Of a stretch of DNA of 64,000 nucleotides, positions 32,392 through 40,466 are shown piece after piece; position 1 is the stretch's first letter; every line of letters starts with the position of its first letter. Source of the DNA: Rhodoferax_B ferrireducens_A (lineage in GTDB: Bacteria; Pseudomonadota; Gammaproteobacteria; Burkholderiales; Burkholderiaceae_C); the NCBI RefSeq assembly GCF_031458075.1, contig NZ_JAVDXT010000002.1, forward strand, positions 1,302,001 through 1,366,000, read 5' to 3'. Both the position numbers and the translations under genes were made by a program. Under the pieces are notes generated by a model that saw only the letters and a program-made list of their open reading frames with translations, made no database searches and was not told where the DNA came from.

Positions 32392-34188
32392 ATGGAAATG
32401 TCAAAAGCCGAAATCGCTTCGGCGGCCGCTGCGTCTACCGCCGCACACAATACCCCGCGTTCTACCGCCCAAGAGCTCATGGGTGCAGAGGTTCTGGTGA
32501 AATGTCTCCAGGCCGAGAACGTCAAGCACATCTGGGGTTACCCCGGTGGCGCCGTTCTGTACATCTACGACGCGTTCTACAAGCAAGACACCATCCAGCA
32601 CGTGCTGGTGCGCCACGAGCAGGCCGCCGTGCACGCTGCCGATGGCTATGCGCGCGCTACCGGTGATGTGGGTGTGGCGCTGGTCACCTCCGGCCCCGGC
32701 CTGACGAATGCGGTCACCGGTATCGCCACGGCGTACATGGACAGCATTCCCATGGTGATCATCAGCGGCCAGGTGCCGACCCACGCCATCGGTCTGGATG
32801 CGTTCCAGGAATGCGATACCGTCGGCATCACCCGCCCCATCGTCAAGCACAACTTCCTGGTGAAGGATGTGCGCGATCTGGCGGAAACCATGAAGAAGGC
32901 CTTCCACATCGCCCGCACCGGCCGCCCCGGCCCGGTGGTGGTGGACATTCCGAAAGACGTGTCCTTCAAGAAGACGCCTTACCACGGCTACCCCGAAACC
33001 GTCGCCATGCGCTCGTACAACCCGGTGCGCAAAGGCCACGGCGGCCAGATCCGCAAGGCCTTGCAGCTGCTGTTGGCGGCCAAGCGCCCGTATATCTATA
33101 CCGGCGGCGGCGTGCTGCTGAGCAATGCCTCGCAAGAGCTGCGCACCCTGGTGGACATGCTGGGCTATCCCTGCACCAATACCTTGATGGGCCTGGGTGC
33201 CTACCCGGCCAGCGACAAGAAATTCCTGGGCATGCTGGGTATGCACGGCACCATCGAAGCCAATAACGCGATGCAGCATTGCGACGTGCTCTTGGCCGTT
33301 GGCGCCCGGTTTGACGACCGCGTGATCGGCAATACCAAGCATTTCGCCCAGAACGAACGCAAGATCATCCACATCGACATCGACCCGTCGAGCATCTCCA
33401 AGCGCGTCAAGGTCGATGTACCCATCGTCGGCGACGTGAAGGAAGTGCTGACCGAGCTGATCGCTATGATCAAGGAAGCCGGCACCAAGCCTGACGCCGA
33501 TGCCTTGGGCAGCTGGTGGAGCACCATCGAAGGCTGGCGCAGCCGCAACTGTCTGAAGTACAGCATGGGCTCCAGCGATGTGATCAAGCCCCAGTACGTG
33601 GTCGAAACCCTGTGGAACATGACCAAGGACGCCGACACCTACATCACTTCTGATGTGGGCCAGCACCAGATGTGGGCCGCGCAGTACTACCGTTTTGACG
33701 AGCCCCGTCGCTGGATCAATTCCGGCGGCCTGGGCACCATGGGCGTGGGCATTCCCTATGCCATGGGCGTCAAGCTGGCCAAGCCCGACAGCGAAGTGTT
33801 CTGCATCACCGGCGAAGGCTCGGTGCAGATGTGTATCCAGGAACTGTCGACCTGCCTGCAGTACAACACTCCAATCAAGATTGTGTCGCTGAACAATCGC
33901 TACCTGGGCATGGTGCGCCAGTGGCAAGAGGTGGAATACGCCGGCCGCTACAGCAGCAGCTACATGGACGCGCTGCCGAACTTCGTCAAGCTGGCCGAGG
34001 CCTATGGCCATGTCGGCATGCTGATCGAACGCCCGGAAGATGTGGAGCCCGCACTGCGCGAAGCCCGCAAGCTCAAGGACCGCACGGTGTTCATGGACTT
34101 CCGTACCGACCCCACCGAGAACGTGTTCCCGATGGTGCAGGCCGGCAAGGGCATCACCGAGATGCTGCTGGGCAGCGAGGATCTGTAA
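32392..34188 (+). CDS. ilvB: Acetolactate synthase, large (catalytic) subunit
   Basis: 598 residues with a ~27-residue Ala/Ser-rich leader before the conserved MGAEVLVKCLQAENVKHIWGYPGGAVL. The TPP-activating Glu lies in LVRHEQAAVHAADGYARATG (Glu ~76). The FAD-binding middle domain has GARFDDRVIGNTKHF. The C-terminal TPP/Mg2+ motif is TGEGSVQMCIQELSTCLQYNTPIKIVSLNN. It condenses two pyruvates, or pyruvate and 2-oxobutyrate, in valine, leucine and isoleucine synthesis, with IlvH as regulatory partner. Upstream ATG 32398 is a close alternative start. A dispersed repeat separates it from ilvH. Confidence 0.96.
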   Translation: MEMSKAEIASAAAASTAAHNTPRSTAQELMGAEVLVKCLQAENVKHIWGYPGGAVLYIYDAFYKQDTIQHVLVRHEQAAVHAADGYARATGDVGVALVTSGPGLTNAVTGIATAYMDSIPMVIISGQVPTHAIGLDAFQECDTVGITRPIVKHNFLVKDVRDLAETMKKAFHIARTGRPGPVVVDIPKDVSFKKTPYHGYPETVAMRSYNPVRKGHGGQIRKALQLLLAAKRPYIYTGGGVLLSNASQELRTLVDMLGYPCTNTLMGLGAYPASDKKFLGMLGMHGTIEANNAMQHCDVLLAVGARFDDRVIGNTKHFAQNERKIIHIDIDPSSISKRVKVDVPIVGDVKEVLTELIAMIKEAGTKPDADALGSWWSTIEGWRSRNCLKYSMGSSDVIKPQYVVETLWNMTKDADTYITSDVGQHQMWAAQYYRFDEPRRWINSGGLGTMGVGIPYAMGVKLAKPDSEVFCITGEGSVQMCIQELSTCLQYNTPIKIVSLNNRYLGMVRQWQEVEYAGRYSSSYMDALPNFVKLAEAYGHVGMLIERPEDVEPALREARKLKDRTVFMDFRTDPTENVFPMVQAGKGITEMLLGSEDL

Positions 34189-34197
34189 CCAGGTCTT

Positions 34198-34262
34198 CAA
34201 GCCAAATACGGCTCTGGCGCAGGTACTGCCTGCGCTGGCAGCTATCCATTCGATAGTATTAA
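34198..34262 (-). repeat. Dispersed palindromic repeat between ilvB and ilvH
   Basis: Minus-strand reading: GTTAATACTATCGAATGGAT, AGCTGCCAGCGCAGG, loop CAGTA, CCTGCGCCAGAGCC and an AT-rich tail. It starts 9 bp after the ilvB stop. The hairpin could act on the ilvBH message. Confidence 0.85.
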
Positions 34263-34342
34263 CTTTCTGACGAATCTATTGCCCGCCAAGCCCGCGCATT
34301 ACCGTGCACGGGGGAGGGCGGCGAAAAGAGGAATCTAGTCTT

Positions 34343-34834
34343 ATGAAACACATCATTGCTGTCTTGCTGGAAAACGAACCCGGTGCGCTGTCGCGCGTGG
34401 TCGGCCTGTTTTCCGCCCGTGGTTACAACATCGAGTCGCTGACGGTGGCTCCGACCGAAGACGCCACCTTGTCGCGCATGACTATCCAGACCTCCGGCTC
34501 GGACGACGTGATCGAACAGATCACCAAGCACCTGAACCGCCTGATCGAAGTGGTCAAAGTGGTCGATCTGACCGAAGGCTCCTACACCGAACGCGAACTG
34601 ATGATGGTCAAGGTACGGGCCGTCGGCAAGGAGCGCGAAGAAATGAAGCGCATGGCCGACATCTTCCGCGGCCGCATCATCGATGTGACCGAGAAGAGCT
34701 ACACCATTGAACTCACCGGTGACCAAGGCAAGAACGACGCGTTTCTGGAGGCGTTGGACCGCAGCGCGATCCTGGAAACCGTGCGTACCGGTGCCAGCGG
34801 TATCGGCCGTGGCGAGCGCATCCTGCGGGTTTAG
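34343..34834 (+). CDS. ilvH: Acetolactate synthase, small (regulatory) subunit
   Basis: 163 residues from ATG 34343 with AGAGGAATC upstream. N-terminal ACT domain (HIIAVLLENEPGALSRVVGL, then FSARGYNIESLTVAPTED) that binds valine, and the C-terminal IlvH domain with MADIFRGRIIDVTEKSYTIEL and AILETVRTGASGIGRGERIL. It stabilises and feedback-regulates the catalytic subunit. The usual length and order (ilvB-ilvH-ilvC) support the call. Confidence 0.96.
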   Translation: MKHIIAVLLENEPGALSRVVGLFSARGYNIESLTVAPTEDATLSRMTIQTSGSDDVIEQITKHLNRLIEVVKVVDLTEGSYTERELMMVKVRAVGKEREEMKRMADIFRGRIIDVTEKSYTIELTGDQGKNDAFLEALDRSAILETVRTGASGIGRGERILRV

Positions 34835-34855
34835 TTTTGAGTTGTCCGTACGCGC

Positions 34856-34930
34856 GTTTCGACGGGCTCAACGCGAACGGACTATTTTTGGCGATTGCGT
34901 ATTACGTTCGCCCTGGGCCTGTCGATGGGC
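34856..34930. repeat. Inverted repeat of a second family between ilvH and ilvC
   Basis: The left arm GTTTCGACGGGCTCAACGCG with GAACGG and the right arm CGTTCGCCCTGGGCCTGTCG with ATGGGC are imperfect inverted copies about 24 bp apart. The sequence resembles the widespread REP-like motif of the type CGTTCG-CCTGAGC-TGTCGA found in many proteobacteria. It lies in the 130-bp gap before ilvC and could form a long hairpin in the ilvBHC message. Confidence 0.7.
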
Positions 34931-34964
34931 ATTTCGCCAAACCTTTAATTTTTGAAAGCAGAAC

Positions 34965-35981
34965 ATGAAAGTTTTTTACGACAAAGACTGTGACCTCAGC
35001 CTGATCAAGGGCAAGACGGTCGCCATCATTGGTTACGGCAGCCAAGGCCATGCGCACGCGCAAAACCTGAACGACAGCGGCGTCAAGGTCGTGGTCGGTC
35101 TGCGCAAGGGCGGCGCTTCCTGGGACAAGGTTGGCAAGGCCGGCCTGAACGTGCTGGAAGTCAACGACGCAGTCAAGGCCGCTGATGTGGTCATGATCCT
35201 GTTGCCTGACGAAGACATCGCTTCCGTCTACAAGAACAACGTCGAACCCAACATCAAGCAAGGCGCTTCGCTGGCCTTCGCCCACGGCTTCAACGTGCAT
35301 TACAACCAGGTCGTGCCACGTGCTGACCTGGACGTGTGGATGGTTGCTCCCAAGGCCCCTGGCCACACCGTGCGCAATACCTACACCCAGGGTGGCGGCG
35401 TGCCCCACCTGGTGGCCGTGCACCAGGACAAGACCGGCAAGGCCCGTGATCTGGCCCTGTCGTACGCCATGGCCAATGGTGGCGGCAAGGCCGGCATCAT
35501 CGAAACCAACTTCAAGGAAGAAACCGAGACCGACCTGTTCGGCGAACAAGCCGTGCTGTGCGGCGGCGCTGTCGAACTGATCAAGATGGGTTATGAGACC
35601 CTGGTCGAAGCCGGCTACGCTCCTGAAATGGCCTACTTCGAGTGCTTGCACGAACTGAAGCTGATCGTGGATCTGATCTACGAAGGCGGCATTTCCAACA
35701 TGAACTACTCGATCTCGAACAACGCCGAATACGGCGAGTACGTGACCGGCCCTGAAGTGATCAACGCCGAATCCCGCGAAGCCATGCGCAACGCCCTGAA
35801 GCGCATCCAGACCGGCGAATATGCCAAGATGTTCATCCTGGAAGGCCGTACCGGCTACCCCAGCATGACCGCCCGCCGCCGTCTGACGGCCGAGCACTCG
35901 ATCGAAAAGGTCGGTGCCCAGCTGCGCGCCATGATGCCTTGGATCGCCAAGAACAAGCTCGTCGACCAAACCCGTAACTAA
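34965..35981 (+). CDS. ilvC: Ketol-acid reductoisomerase (NADP+), class I
   Basis: 338 residues, typical of the short class I enzyme. Rossmann start TVAIIGYGSQGHAHAQNLNDSG, VVVGLRKGGASW, PNIKQGASLAFAHGFNVHY, PKAPGHTVRNTYTQGGGVP, and the magnesium-binding NFKEETETDLFGEQAVLCGG. It isomerises and reduces acetolactate and acetohydroxybutyrate in branched-chain amino acid synthesis. A strong terminator follows, closing the ilvBHC unit. Confidence 0.97.
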   Translation: MKVFYDKDCDLSLIKGKTVAIIGYGSQGHAHAQNLNDSGVKVVVGLRKGGASWDKVGKAGLNVLEVNDAVKAADVVMILLPDEDIASVYKNNVEPNIKQGASLAFAHGFNVHYNQVVPRADLDVWMVAPKAPGHTVRNTYTQGGGVPHLVAVHQDKTGKARDLALSYAMANGGGKAGIIETNFKEETETDLFGEQAVLCGGAVELIKMGYETLVEAGYAPEMAYFECLHELKLIVDLIYEGGISNMNYSISNNAEYGEYVTGPEVINAESREAMRNALKRIQTGEYAKMFILEGRTGYPSMTARRRLTAEHSIEKVGAQLRAMMPWIAKNKLVDQTRN

Positions 35982-36001
35982 GCGCTAGCCGCTGGTAACT
36001 A

Positions 36002-36050
36002 CTTCGGGCCTGCTAGCTTCGGTTAGCAGGCCCGAAGTGCTTTTGGGGCC
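36002..36050 (+). terminator. Rho-independent terminator after ilvC
   Basis: CTTCGGGCCTGCTAGC pairs with GTTAGCAGGCCCGAAG around a TTCG tetraloop, followed by TGCTTTT. The 16-bp stem (one wobble) with a UUCG loop is very stable. Confidence 0.88.
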
Positions 36051-36060
36051 CGCATTTGCA

Positions 36061-36127
36061 TGCTACATATTTAATAGCTGCTAGCGCGGGAGCTATATGC
36101 ACCAGAGGCCGACTTTCTATAAATTCA
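36061..36127 (+). repeat. Dispersed palindromic repeat between ilvC and the PAS-LuxR gene
   Basis: Head TGCTACATATTTAATAGC, TGCTAGCGCGGG, loop, ATGCACCAGAGGCCGA and the tail TTTCTATAAATTCA. The last TCA is the complement of the TGA stop of the convergent regulator gene, so the repeat end supplies that stop codon. Confidence 0.85.
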
Positions 36128-36691
36128 GCCGCCCATCAGCTTCTGCGTCAGGTCGGCTGTGGTCGAAGCCTTGTATTTGCGCATCAAGGTGGCGCGGTAG
36201 ATCTCCACCGTGCGGTGGCTGATGCCCAGCAGCTTGGCGATTTCCTTGGACGTGAGCCCGGTCATCACATGGGCGGCCACCTCGCGTTCGCGCGGCGTCA
36301 GGGCGGCCTGCACCGGGCGGCGCGACGACAGGTCTTCAAAGCTCCAGATGCCGGCCGCATGCGGCGCATTGCGGTCAAAGGCCCGGCCGATCACATGGCA
36401 CCAGAACACCTCGCCTTTGAGCCGCCCGTCCACCCGCTGCATGATGCGGTCGTCGGCGTAATGGCCTTTGGCGTCCATGGTCAGCGCAATGCGGGTACCG
36501 GTGCGCTCGAACTCGACCGCGCTGGGGTAGAGCACCTGGAACGACTGGCCGAGCAGCTGCTCCCGGTCGGCGCCGAACATCTCGCACAGATGCTGGTTGC
36601 AGTCCACAATGGCGCGATTGCGCGATACCACCAGCCCGACCGGCGCCAGCGCGAAAGCCAGCTGGTAATCCACTGCTGCAGCCAGCTCCAT
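36125..36691 (-). CDS. PAS domain LuxR-type transcriptional regulator
   Basis: 188 residues. An N-terminal PAS domain (VDYQLAFALAPVGLVVSRNRAIVDCNQHLCEMFG, ending before DLSSRR) and a C-terminal GerE/LuxR helix-turn-helix (LTPREREVAAHVMTGLTSKEIAKLLGISHRTVEIYRATLM). There is no receiver domain, so it senses a ligand or cofactor directly. It is divergent from scoA across 77 bp, which makes it the likely regulator of the CoA transferase. A candidate inverted repeat lies in the gap. The stop codon is in a dispersed repeat. Confidence 0.88.
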   Translation of the reverse strand: MELAAAVDYQLAFALAPVGLVVSRNRAIVDCNQHLCEMFGADREQLLGQSFQVLYPSAVEFERTGTRIALTMDAKGHYADDRIMQRVDGRLKGEVFWCHVIGRAFDRNAPHAAGIWSFEDLSSRRPVQAALTPREREVAAHVMTGLTSKEIAKLLGISHRTVEIYRATLMRKYKASTTADLTQKLMGG

Positions 36692-36712
36692 CGGGCAAAC
36701 CCTTTACGAAAA

Positions 36713-36734
36713 ACTACGTAATTGAATAGGTAGT
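36713..36734. promoter_or_regulatory. Candidate operator between the PAS-LuxR gene and scoA
   Basis: ACTAC (36713-36717) and GTAGT (36730-36734) form an inverted repeat with a 12-bp spacer, next to a TACGTA palindrome. It is centred 22-56 bp from both start codons, where a LuxR-type dimer would be expected. No consensus for this regulator is known to me. Confidence 0.4.
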
Positions 36735-36768
36735 ATCGTACGCCTTGATCTTTTAACCGGAGACCTGT

Positions 36769-37599
36769 GTGAACAAAATTTTCCCCTCTGCCGCCGACGC
36801 GCTCAAAGGCGTTGTGAAGGACGGCCAGCTGATGGCCGTGGGCGGTTTCGGCCTGTGCGGCATCCCCGAGGCCTTGATCGACGCGCTGCGCGATTCCGGC
36901 GTGAAGGATCTGACCGTCATCTCCAACAACGCCGGTGTCGATGGTTTCGGCCTGGGCAAGCTGCTGGAAACCCGGCAGATCAAGAAAATGATCTCCAGCT
37001 ACGTGGGCGAGAACAAGGAATTCGAGCGCCAGTACCTGGCGGGCGAACTGCAGCTGGAATTCACCCCCCAGGGCACGCTGGCCGAAAAGCTGCGTGCCGG
37101 CGGCGCCGGTATACCGGCCTTCTTCACCAAGACCGGCGTCGGCACCCTGGTGGCCGAGGGCAAGGAGCTGCGCGAATTCAATGGCGAAACCTATGTGATG
37201 GAGCGCTCCCTGGTGCCCGAAGTCGCCCTAGTCAAGGCTTTCCGCGCCGACAAATCCGGCAATCTGCAGTTCCGCCTGACGGCGCGCAACTTCAACCCGG
37301 CGGCCGCCATGGCCGGCAAGGTCTGCATTGTGGAAGTCGAGGAAATCGTCGAAACCGGCGCCATGGACCCCGACCAGGTGCACCTGCCCGGCATTTACGT
37401 ACACCGCATCGTGCTGAACGCCAACCCCGAGAAGCGGATTGAGAAGCGCACGCTGTCGGCCGCCGCCGCGGTAGACCCGGCTGCCGCCAAAGCCGAAGCC
37501 CAGGCGGTTATCGCCCATGCTGCCGTGATCGGCAGCGACGAAGTCGCCGTGCCCAAGGTGGATGCCGCGGCCCCAACCAACCCCGTGAAAGGAGCCTGA
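36769..37599 (+). CDS. scoA: 3-oxoacid CoA-transferase subunit A
   Basis: 276 residues from GTG 36769 with CCGGAGA upstream. Family I CoA-transferase alpha chain: NKIFPSAADALKGVVKDGQ, MAVGGFGLCGIPEALIDALR, LTVISNNAGVDGFGLGKLLE, GTLAEKLRAGGAGIPAFFT, and the C-terminal PDQVHLPGIYVHRIVL. It pairs with ScoB to move CoA from succinyl-CoA to acetoacetate or another 3-oxoacid. It has an Ala-rich tail of ~40 residues beyond the usual end (from about residue 230), of unknown use. ScoB begins 1 base after its stop. Confidence 0.92.
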   Translation: MNKIFPSAADALKGVVKDGQLMAVGGFGLCGIPEALIDALRDSGVKDLTVISNNAGVDGFGLGKLLETRQIKKMISSYVGENKEFERQYLAGELQLEFTPQGTLAEKLRAGGAGIPAFFTKTGVGTLVAEGKELREFNGETYVMERSLVPEVALVKAFRADKSGNLQFRLTARNFNPAAAMAGKVCIVEVEEIVETGAMDPDQVHLPGIYVHRIVLNANPEKRIEKRTLSAAAAVDPAAAKAEAQAVIAHAAVIGSDEVAVPKVDAAAPTNPVKGA

Positions 37600-37600
37600 G

Positions 37601-38239
37601 ATGGCTTGGAACCAAGACCAAATGGCAGCCCGCGCGGCCCTGGAGCTGGAAGATGGCTTTTACGTCAACCTGGGCATCGGCATCCCGACCCTGGTGGCCA
37701 ACCATGTGCCCGCCGACAAGGAAGTCTGGCTGCAGAGCGAGAACGGCATGCTGGGTATCGGCCCGTTCCCCACCGAAGACCAGGTGGATGCCGACCTGAT
37801 CAACGCCGGCAAGCAGACCGTTACCACCTTGCCTGGCTCGTCGATCTTCGGCAGCCACGACAGCTTTGCGATGATCCGCGGCGGCAAGGTCAATCTGAGC
37901 ATCCTGGGCGCGATGCAGGTCAGCGAAAAGGGCGATCTGGCCAACTGGATGATCCCCGGCAAGATGGTCAAGGGCATGGGCGGCGCGATGGACCTGGTGG
38001 CCGGCGTGAAGCGCGTGATCGTGCTGATGGAGCACGTGGCCAAGAAGAAGGACGGCAGCGAAGACCTGAAGATTCTGCCCGCCTGCACCTTGCCGCTGAC
38101 CGGCGTGGGCGTGGTGAACCGCATCATCACCGACCTGGCCGTGATGGACGTGACCCCCGCCGGCCTGAAAGTGGTGGAGCTGGCGCCGGATGTGACGCTG
38201 GAATCGCTGCAGGCCAAAACCGGCGTCAAGCTGGTCTGA
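37601..38239 (+). CDS. scoB: 3-oxoacid CoA-transferase subunit B
   Basis: 212 residues. FYVNLGIGIPTLVANHVP is the beta-chain signature and Glu47 in LQSENGMLGIGP is the catalytic glutamate that forms the CoA thioester. GGHD-type region GSHDSFAMIRGGKVNLSILGAMQVSEKGDLANW and the conserved GAMDLVAGVKRVIVLMEH follow. Functions with ScoA in ketone-body or branched acid use. GGAG (37590s) just before the scoA stop is a suitable ribosome-binding site. Confidence 0.94.
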   Translation: MAWNQDQMAARAALELEDGFYVNLGIGIPTLVANHVPADKEVWLQSENGMLGIGPFPTEDQVDADLINAGKQTVTTLPGSSIFGSHDSFAMIRGGKVNLSILGAMQVSEKGDLANWMIPGKMVKGMGGAMDLVAGVKRVIVLMEHVAKKKDGSEDLKILPACTLPLTGVGVVNRIITDLAVMDVTPAGLKVVELAPDVTLESLQAKTGVKLV

Positions 38240-38257
38240 CCTGGAGGGCGGGCTAAT

Positions 38258-39433
38258 TCAAGGGGCCAGTCGCAGTAGCTTGCCGCTGTCGGTCAGCAGC
38301 AGGATGGCCCCGTCGGGTGCTTGCACCACATCGCGGATGCGCTCCTTCAAATCGCTGAGGAGCGCTTCGCGGCTCAGCACCGCGCTGTTGCTGACAGCCA
38401 TGCGCCACAGGGTCTGGCCGGCCAGCGAACCAGAGAACAGATTGCCTTTCCACTGCGGAATCAGGCTGCCGGTATAGAACAGCAGGCCGGCCGGCGCCAC
38501 CGAGGTCGGCACCCAGTAGGTCAGCGGCTCGACGAAGGTTGGCGTATGCACGCCACCGCCGATGCGGCAGGCGTCACCCACCGGTGATCCGTAATTGCAA
38601 CCATAGCTTTTGACCGGCCAGCCGTAGTTGGCGCCGGCGCGGGTGATGTTGATTTCGTCGCCACCCTGCGGGCCGTGCTCGCTGGTCCACAGCTCGCCGG
38701 TATCCGGGTGCAGCGCCGCGCCCTGCACATTGCGGTGGCCCAGGCTCCAGATGCCGGGCAGGGCGCCAGCGCCCAGCGCCGGGTTGTCGGCGGGAATGCT
38801 GCCATCGCGCTGGATGCGCACCACCTTGCCCAAAGTTTGCCCCAGGTCTTGCGACGGGCTGCCCAGCTGGCGTTCGCCCAGGGTGATGAACAGGGTTTTG
38901 TCCCGGGCAAATACCAGCCGAGAACCGTAGTGGCCGTTGCCCGAGGTCTTGGGGCTCTGGCGGAACAGCACCGCCACATTCTGCAAGCTATTGTCCACCA
39001 GACGGCCGCGCGCCACCGCGGTGCCAGTCAGGCCCGCTGCACTGCCCGTGCCGGGCTCGGAAAATGCCCAGTAGACCCAGGGTGTGGTCGCAAAATCGGG
39101 GTCCAGCGCCAGGCCCAGCAGGCCACCCTGGCCTGCGGCATTGACCGGCAGGATGCCGCTTATTTCGGTACTGGTTTGCGCGTCGGCGCTGAGCCGCAGC
39201 AGGCGCCCGCCGCGCTCGGTCACCAGCATCTCACCCGAGGGCAGAAACACCAGCCCCCAGGGCGATGCCAAGCCACTGCGCAGCACGCTGATCTTGGGCT
39301 GCAGCACCTGGGCTTCGGCCTGGCCTGCGCCGCCGCCACAGCCCAGCAGACCCCAGCACAGCGCCGCGGCCAGCACGGAGTGGAGCACGCGGGTGCGGGA
39401 TAGCAAGGTGTGCAAAGAGGGGGCCGGTTGCAT
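38258..39433 (-). CDS. PQQ-dependent sugar dehydrogenase-like lipoprotein
   Basis: 391 residues from ATG 39433. A lipoprotein signal (HSVLAAALCWGLLGC) anchors it in an envelope membrane. The body is a six-bladed beta-propeller of the soluble glucose/aldose dehydrogenase (GSDH, YliI) family: LASPWGLVFLPSGEMLVTERGGRLLRL, GLLGLALDPDF, GHRNVQGAALHPDTGELWTSEHGPQGGDEINI, GANYGWPV. The H-G-P-x-GGDE box binds PQQ in this family. It would oxidise a sugar or aldehyde in the periplasm and pass electrons on. The substrate is unknown, and no pqq synthesis genes are in the window. Confidence 0.85.
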   Translation of the reverse strand: MQPAPSLHTLLSRTRVLHSVLAAALCWGLLGCGGGAGQAEAQVLQPKISVLRSGLASPWGLVFLPSGEMLVTERGGRLLRLSADAQTSTEISGILPVNAAGQGGLLGLALDPDFATTPWVYWAFSEPGTGSAAGLTGTAVARGRLVDNSLQNVAVLFRQSPKTSGNGHYGSRLVFARDKTLFITLGERQLGSPSQDLGQTLGKVVRIQRDGSIPADNPALGAGALPGIWSLGHRNVQGAALHPDTGELWTSEHGPQGGDEINITRAGANYGWPVKSYGCNYGSPVGDACRIGGGVHTPTFVEPLTYWVPTSVAPAGLLFYTGSLIPQWKGNLFSGSLAGQTLWRMAVSNSAVLSREALLSDLKERIRDVVQAPDGAILLLTDSGKLLRLAP

Positions 39434-39772
39434 GTGCGTACTCCAAGGATGAGCGAGAAGCCAGGAAGAGATGGTTTCCGGGCTCAACCATAGCTTGTTT
39501 GGCCGCCGTTTGTGGCCATGGAATGGAGAGACATGCTACGCAGCGGCGCCACTAGGCGTTGTGAGCATGTGTTACGCAAAATACAGATGCTCACAGCCGG
39601 TCGCTGGAGTCGGCGCTTAGGATTTGCAATGCTGGTCTGCACGGATGCGGGGCAATGCTTATACCTATTCCTTTAATGTTTTTCCGGCTTGAGAATCCAT
39701 GCTGCAGCACCACTATTTGCTTGATAAGAAGCATGCAGAGTCAGGCTGGATTTGATGGAGGAGCAGTTTTTT
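39434..39772. other. 339-bp divergent intergenic region
   Basis: Promoters for the lipoprotein gene (left) and the small hypothetical gene (right) must lie here. The notable element is a perfect 9-bp inverted repeat, TGTGAGCAT (39560-39568) and ATGCTCACA (39587-39595), with an 18-bp spacer. No coding frame or repeat-family copy is seen. Confidence 0.5.
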
Positions 39773-40144
39773 ATGCCACACCAAGAACTAGAGCGCACCT
39801 TTAGACAGTTGGAGAGTGCGTATTCCCGCTTCATAGAGCGTACGCGGCTGGGCCGGAAGCTGGAACTACCGAAGATGGTGCGTATATGCCTGGTGCTACG
39901 CGGCGCTTGCCACGACAGTCAGGTGCAGGAATGTCTGACACGGTTTCAATTAGTTTGCGAGCGTTTGACCCGTTCCCATTTGCCCATGGGGATCGATGAA
40001 AACGACGACCTGATGGCCGGGCTGACAGAGTTGCAGCAAATGCGCGAGCGGCTGCATTACGACAGCCATGTGTTTCCCGAGTTCCGGGAGCGCAGGGTCA
40101 GCGCTCGGCGCCGTAGCGGCGGGGATGCCCTCAGAACGAGCTAG
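39773..40144 (+). CDS. Hypothetical helical protein
   Basis: 123 residues from ATG 39773, chosen because GGAGGAG (39757-39763) lies nine bases upstream; ATG 39755 would add six residues but place that site inside the frame. The protein is soluble and mostly helical, rich in Arg, Glu and Leu (ELERTFRQLESAYSRFIERT, ECLTRFQLVCERLTRS, LTELQQMRERLHYDS), with two Cys and an Arg-rich end. I recognise no domain. It ends 18 bp before the convergent tRNA-Gly gene. Confidence 0.65.
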   Translation: MPHQELERTFRQLESAYSRFIERTRLGRKLELPKMVRICLVLRGACHDSQVQECLTRFQLVCERLTRSHLPMGIDENDDLMAGLTELQQMRERLHYDSHVFPEFRERRVSARRRSGGDALRTS

Positions 40145-40162
40145 ATTGCGCAGCTCCCTCAA

Positions 40163-40236
40163 TGGAGCGGGTGATGGGAATCGAACCCACGTATCGAGCT
40201 TGGGAAGCTAGCGTTCTACCATTGAACTACACCCGC
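40163..40236 (-). tRNA. tRNA-Gly (CCC)
   Basis: A 74-nt cloverleaf including encoded CCA. The acceptor is GCGGGTG with CACCCGC; the D-arm region is TAGTTCAATGGTAGAAC; the anticodon loop TTCCCAA gives anticodon CCC; the T-arm is GTGGGTTCGATTCCCAT. It closely matches the E. coli Gly(CCC) tRNA in layout. The anticodon stem has one apparent T-C mismatch at the second pair (CTAGC against GCTCG). Confidence 0.96.
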
Positions 40237-40466
40237 TTGGCGTTTGGTGGGCGGCTGGACTGGCATCGGTCAGCAGTGCCACCACCAAGCTGAAAGCAGT
40301 GTACCCGAGCCCCGGTAGCGTCGCCAGCCTATGGGGAGGTGCAGGGCGGATGGGGCAGGCTTCGCAACGGGTGTAACTGGTTATTGCGCTGGCGGCTGCG
40401 GCAGCGCTGTAGCACCATGGACCGGCATTCTCTTCTGGTCATAGTGGTCGCACCAAAAGCAAAGCC

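Noticed and set aside
32401..34200. 599-codon frame antisense to ilvB
   Set aside because: Same length as ilvB in the matching antisense frame, His/Gly-rich, no ribosome-binding site or domain.
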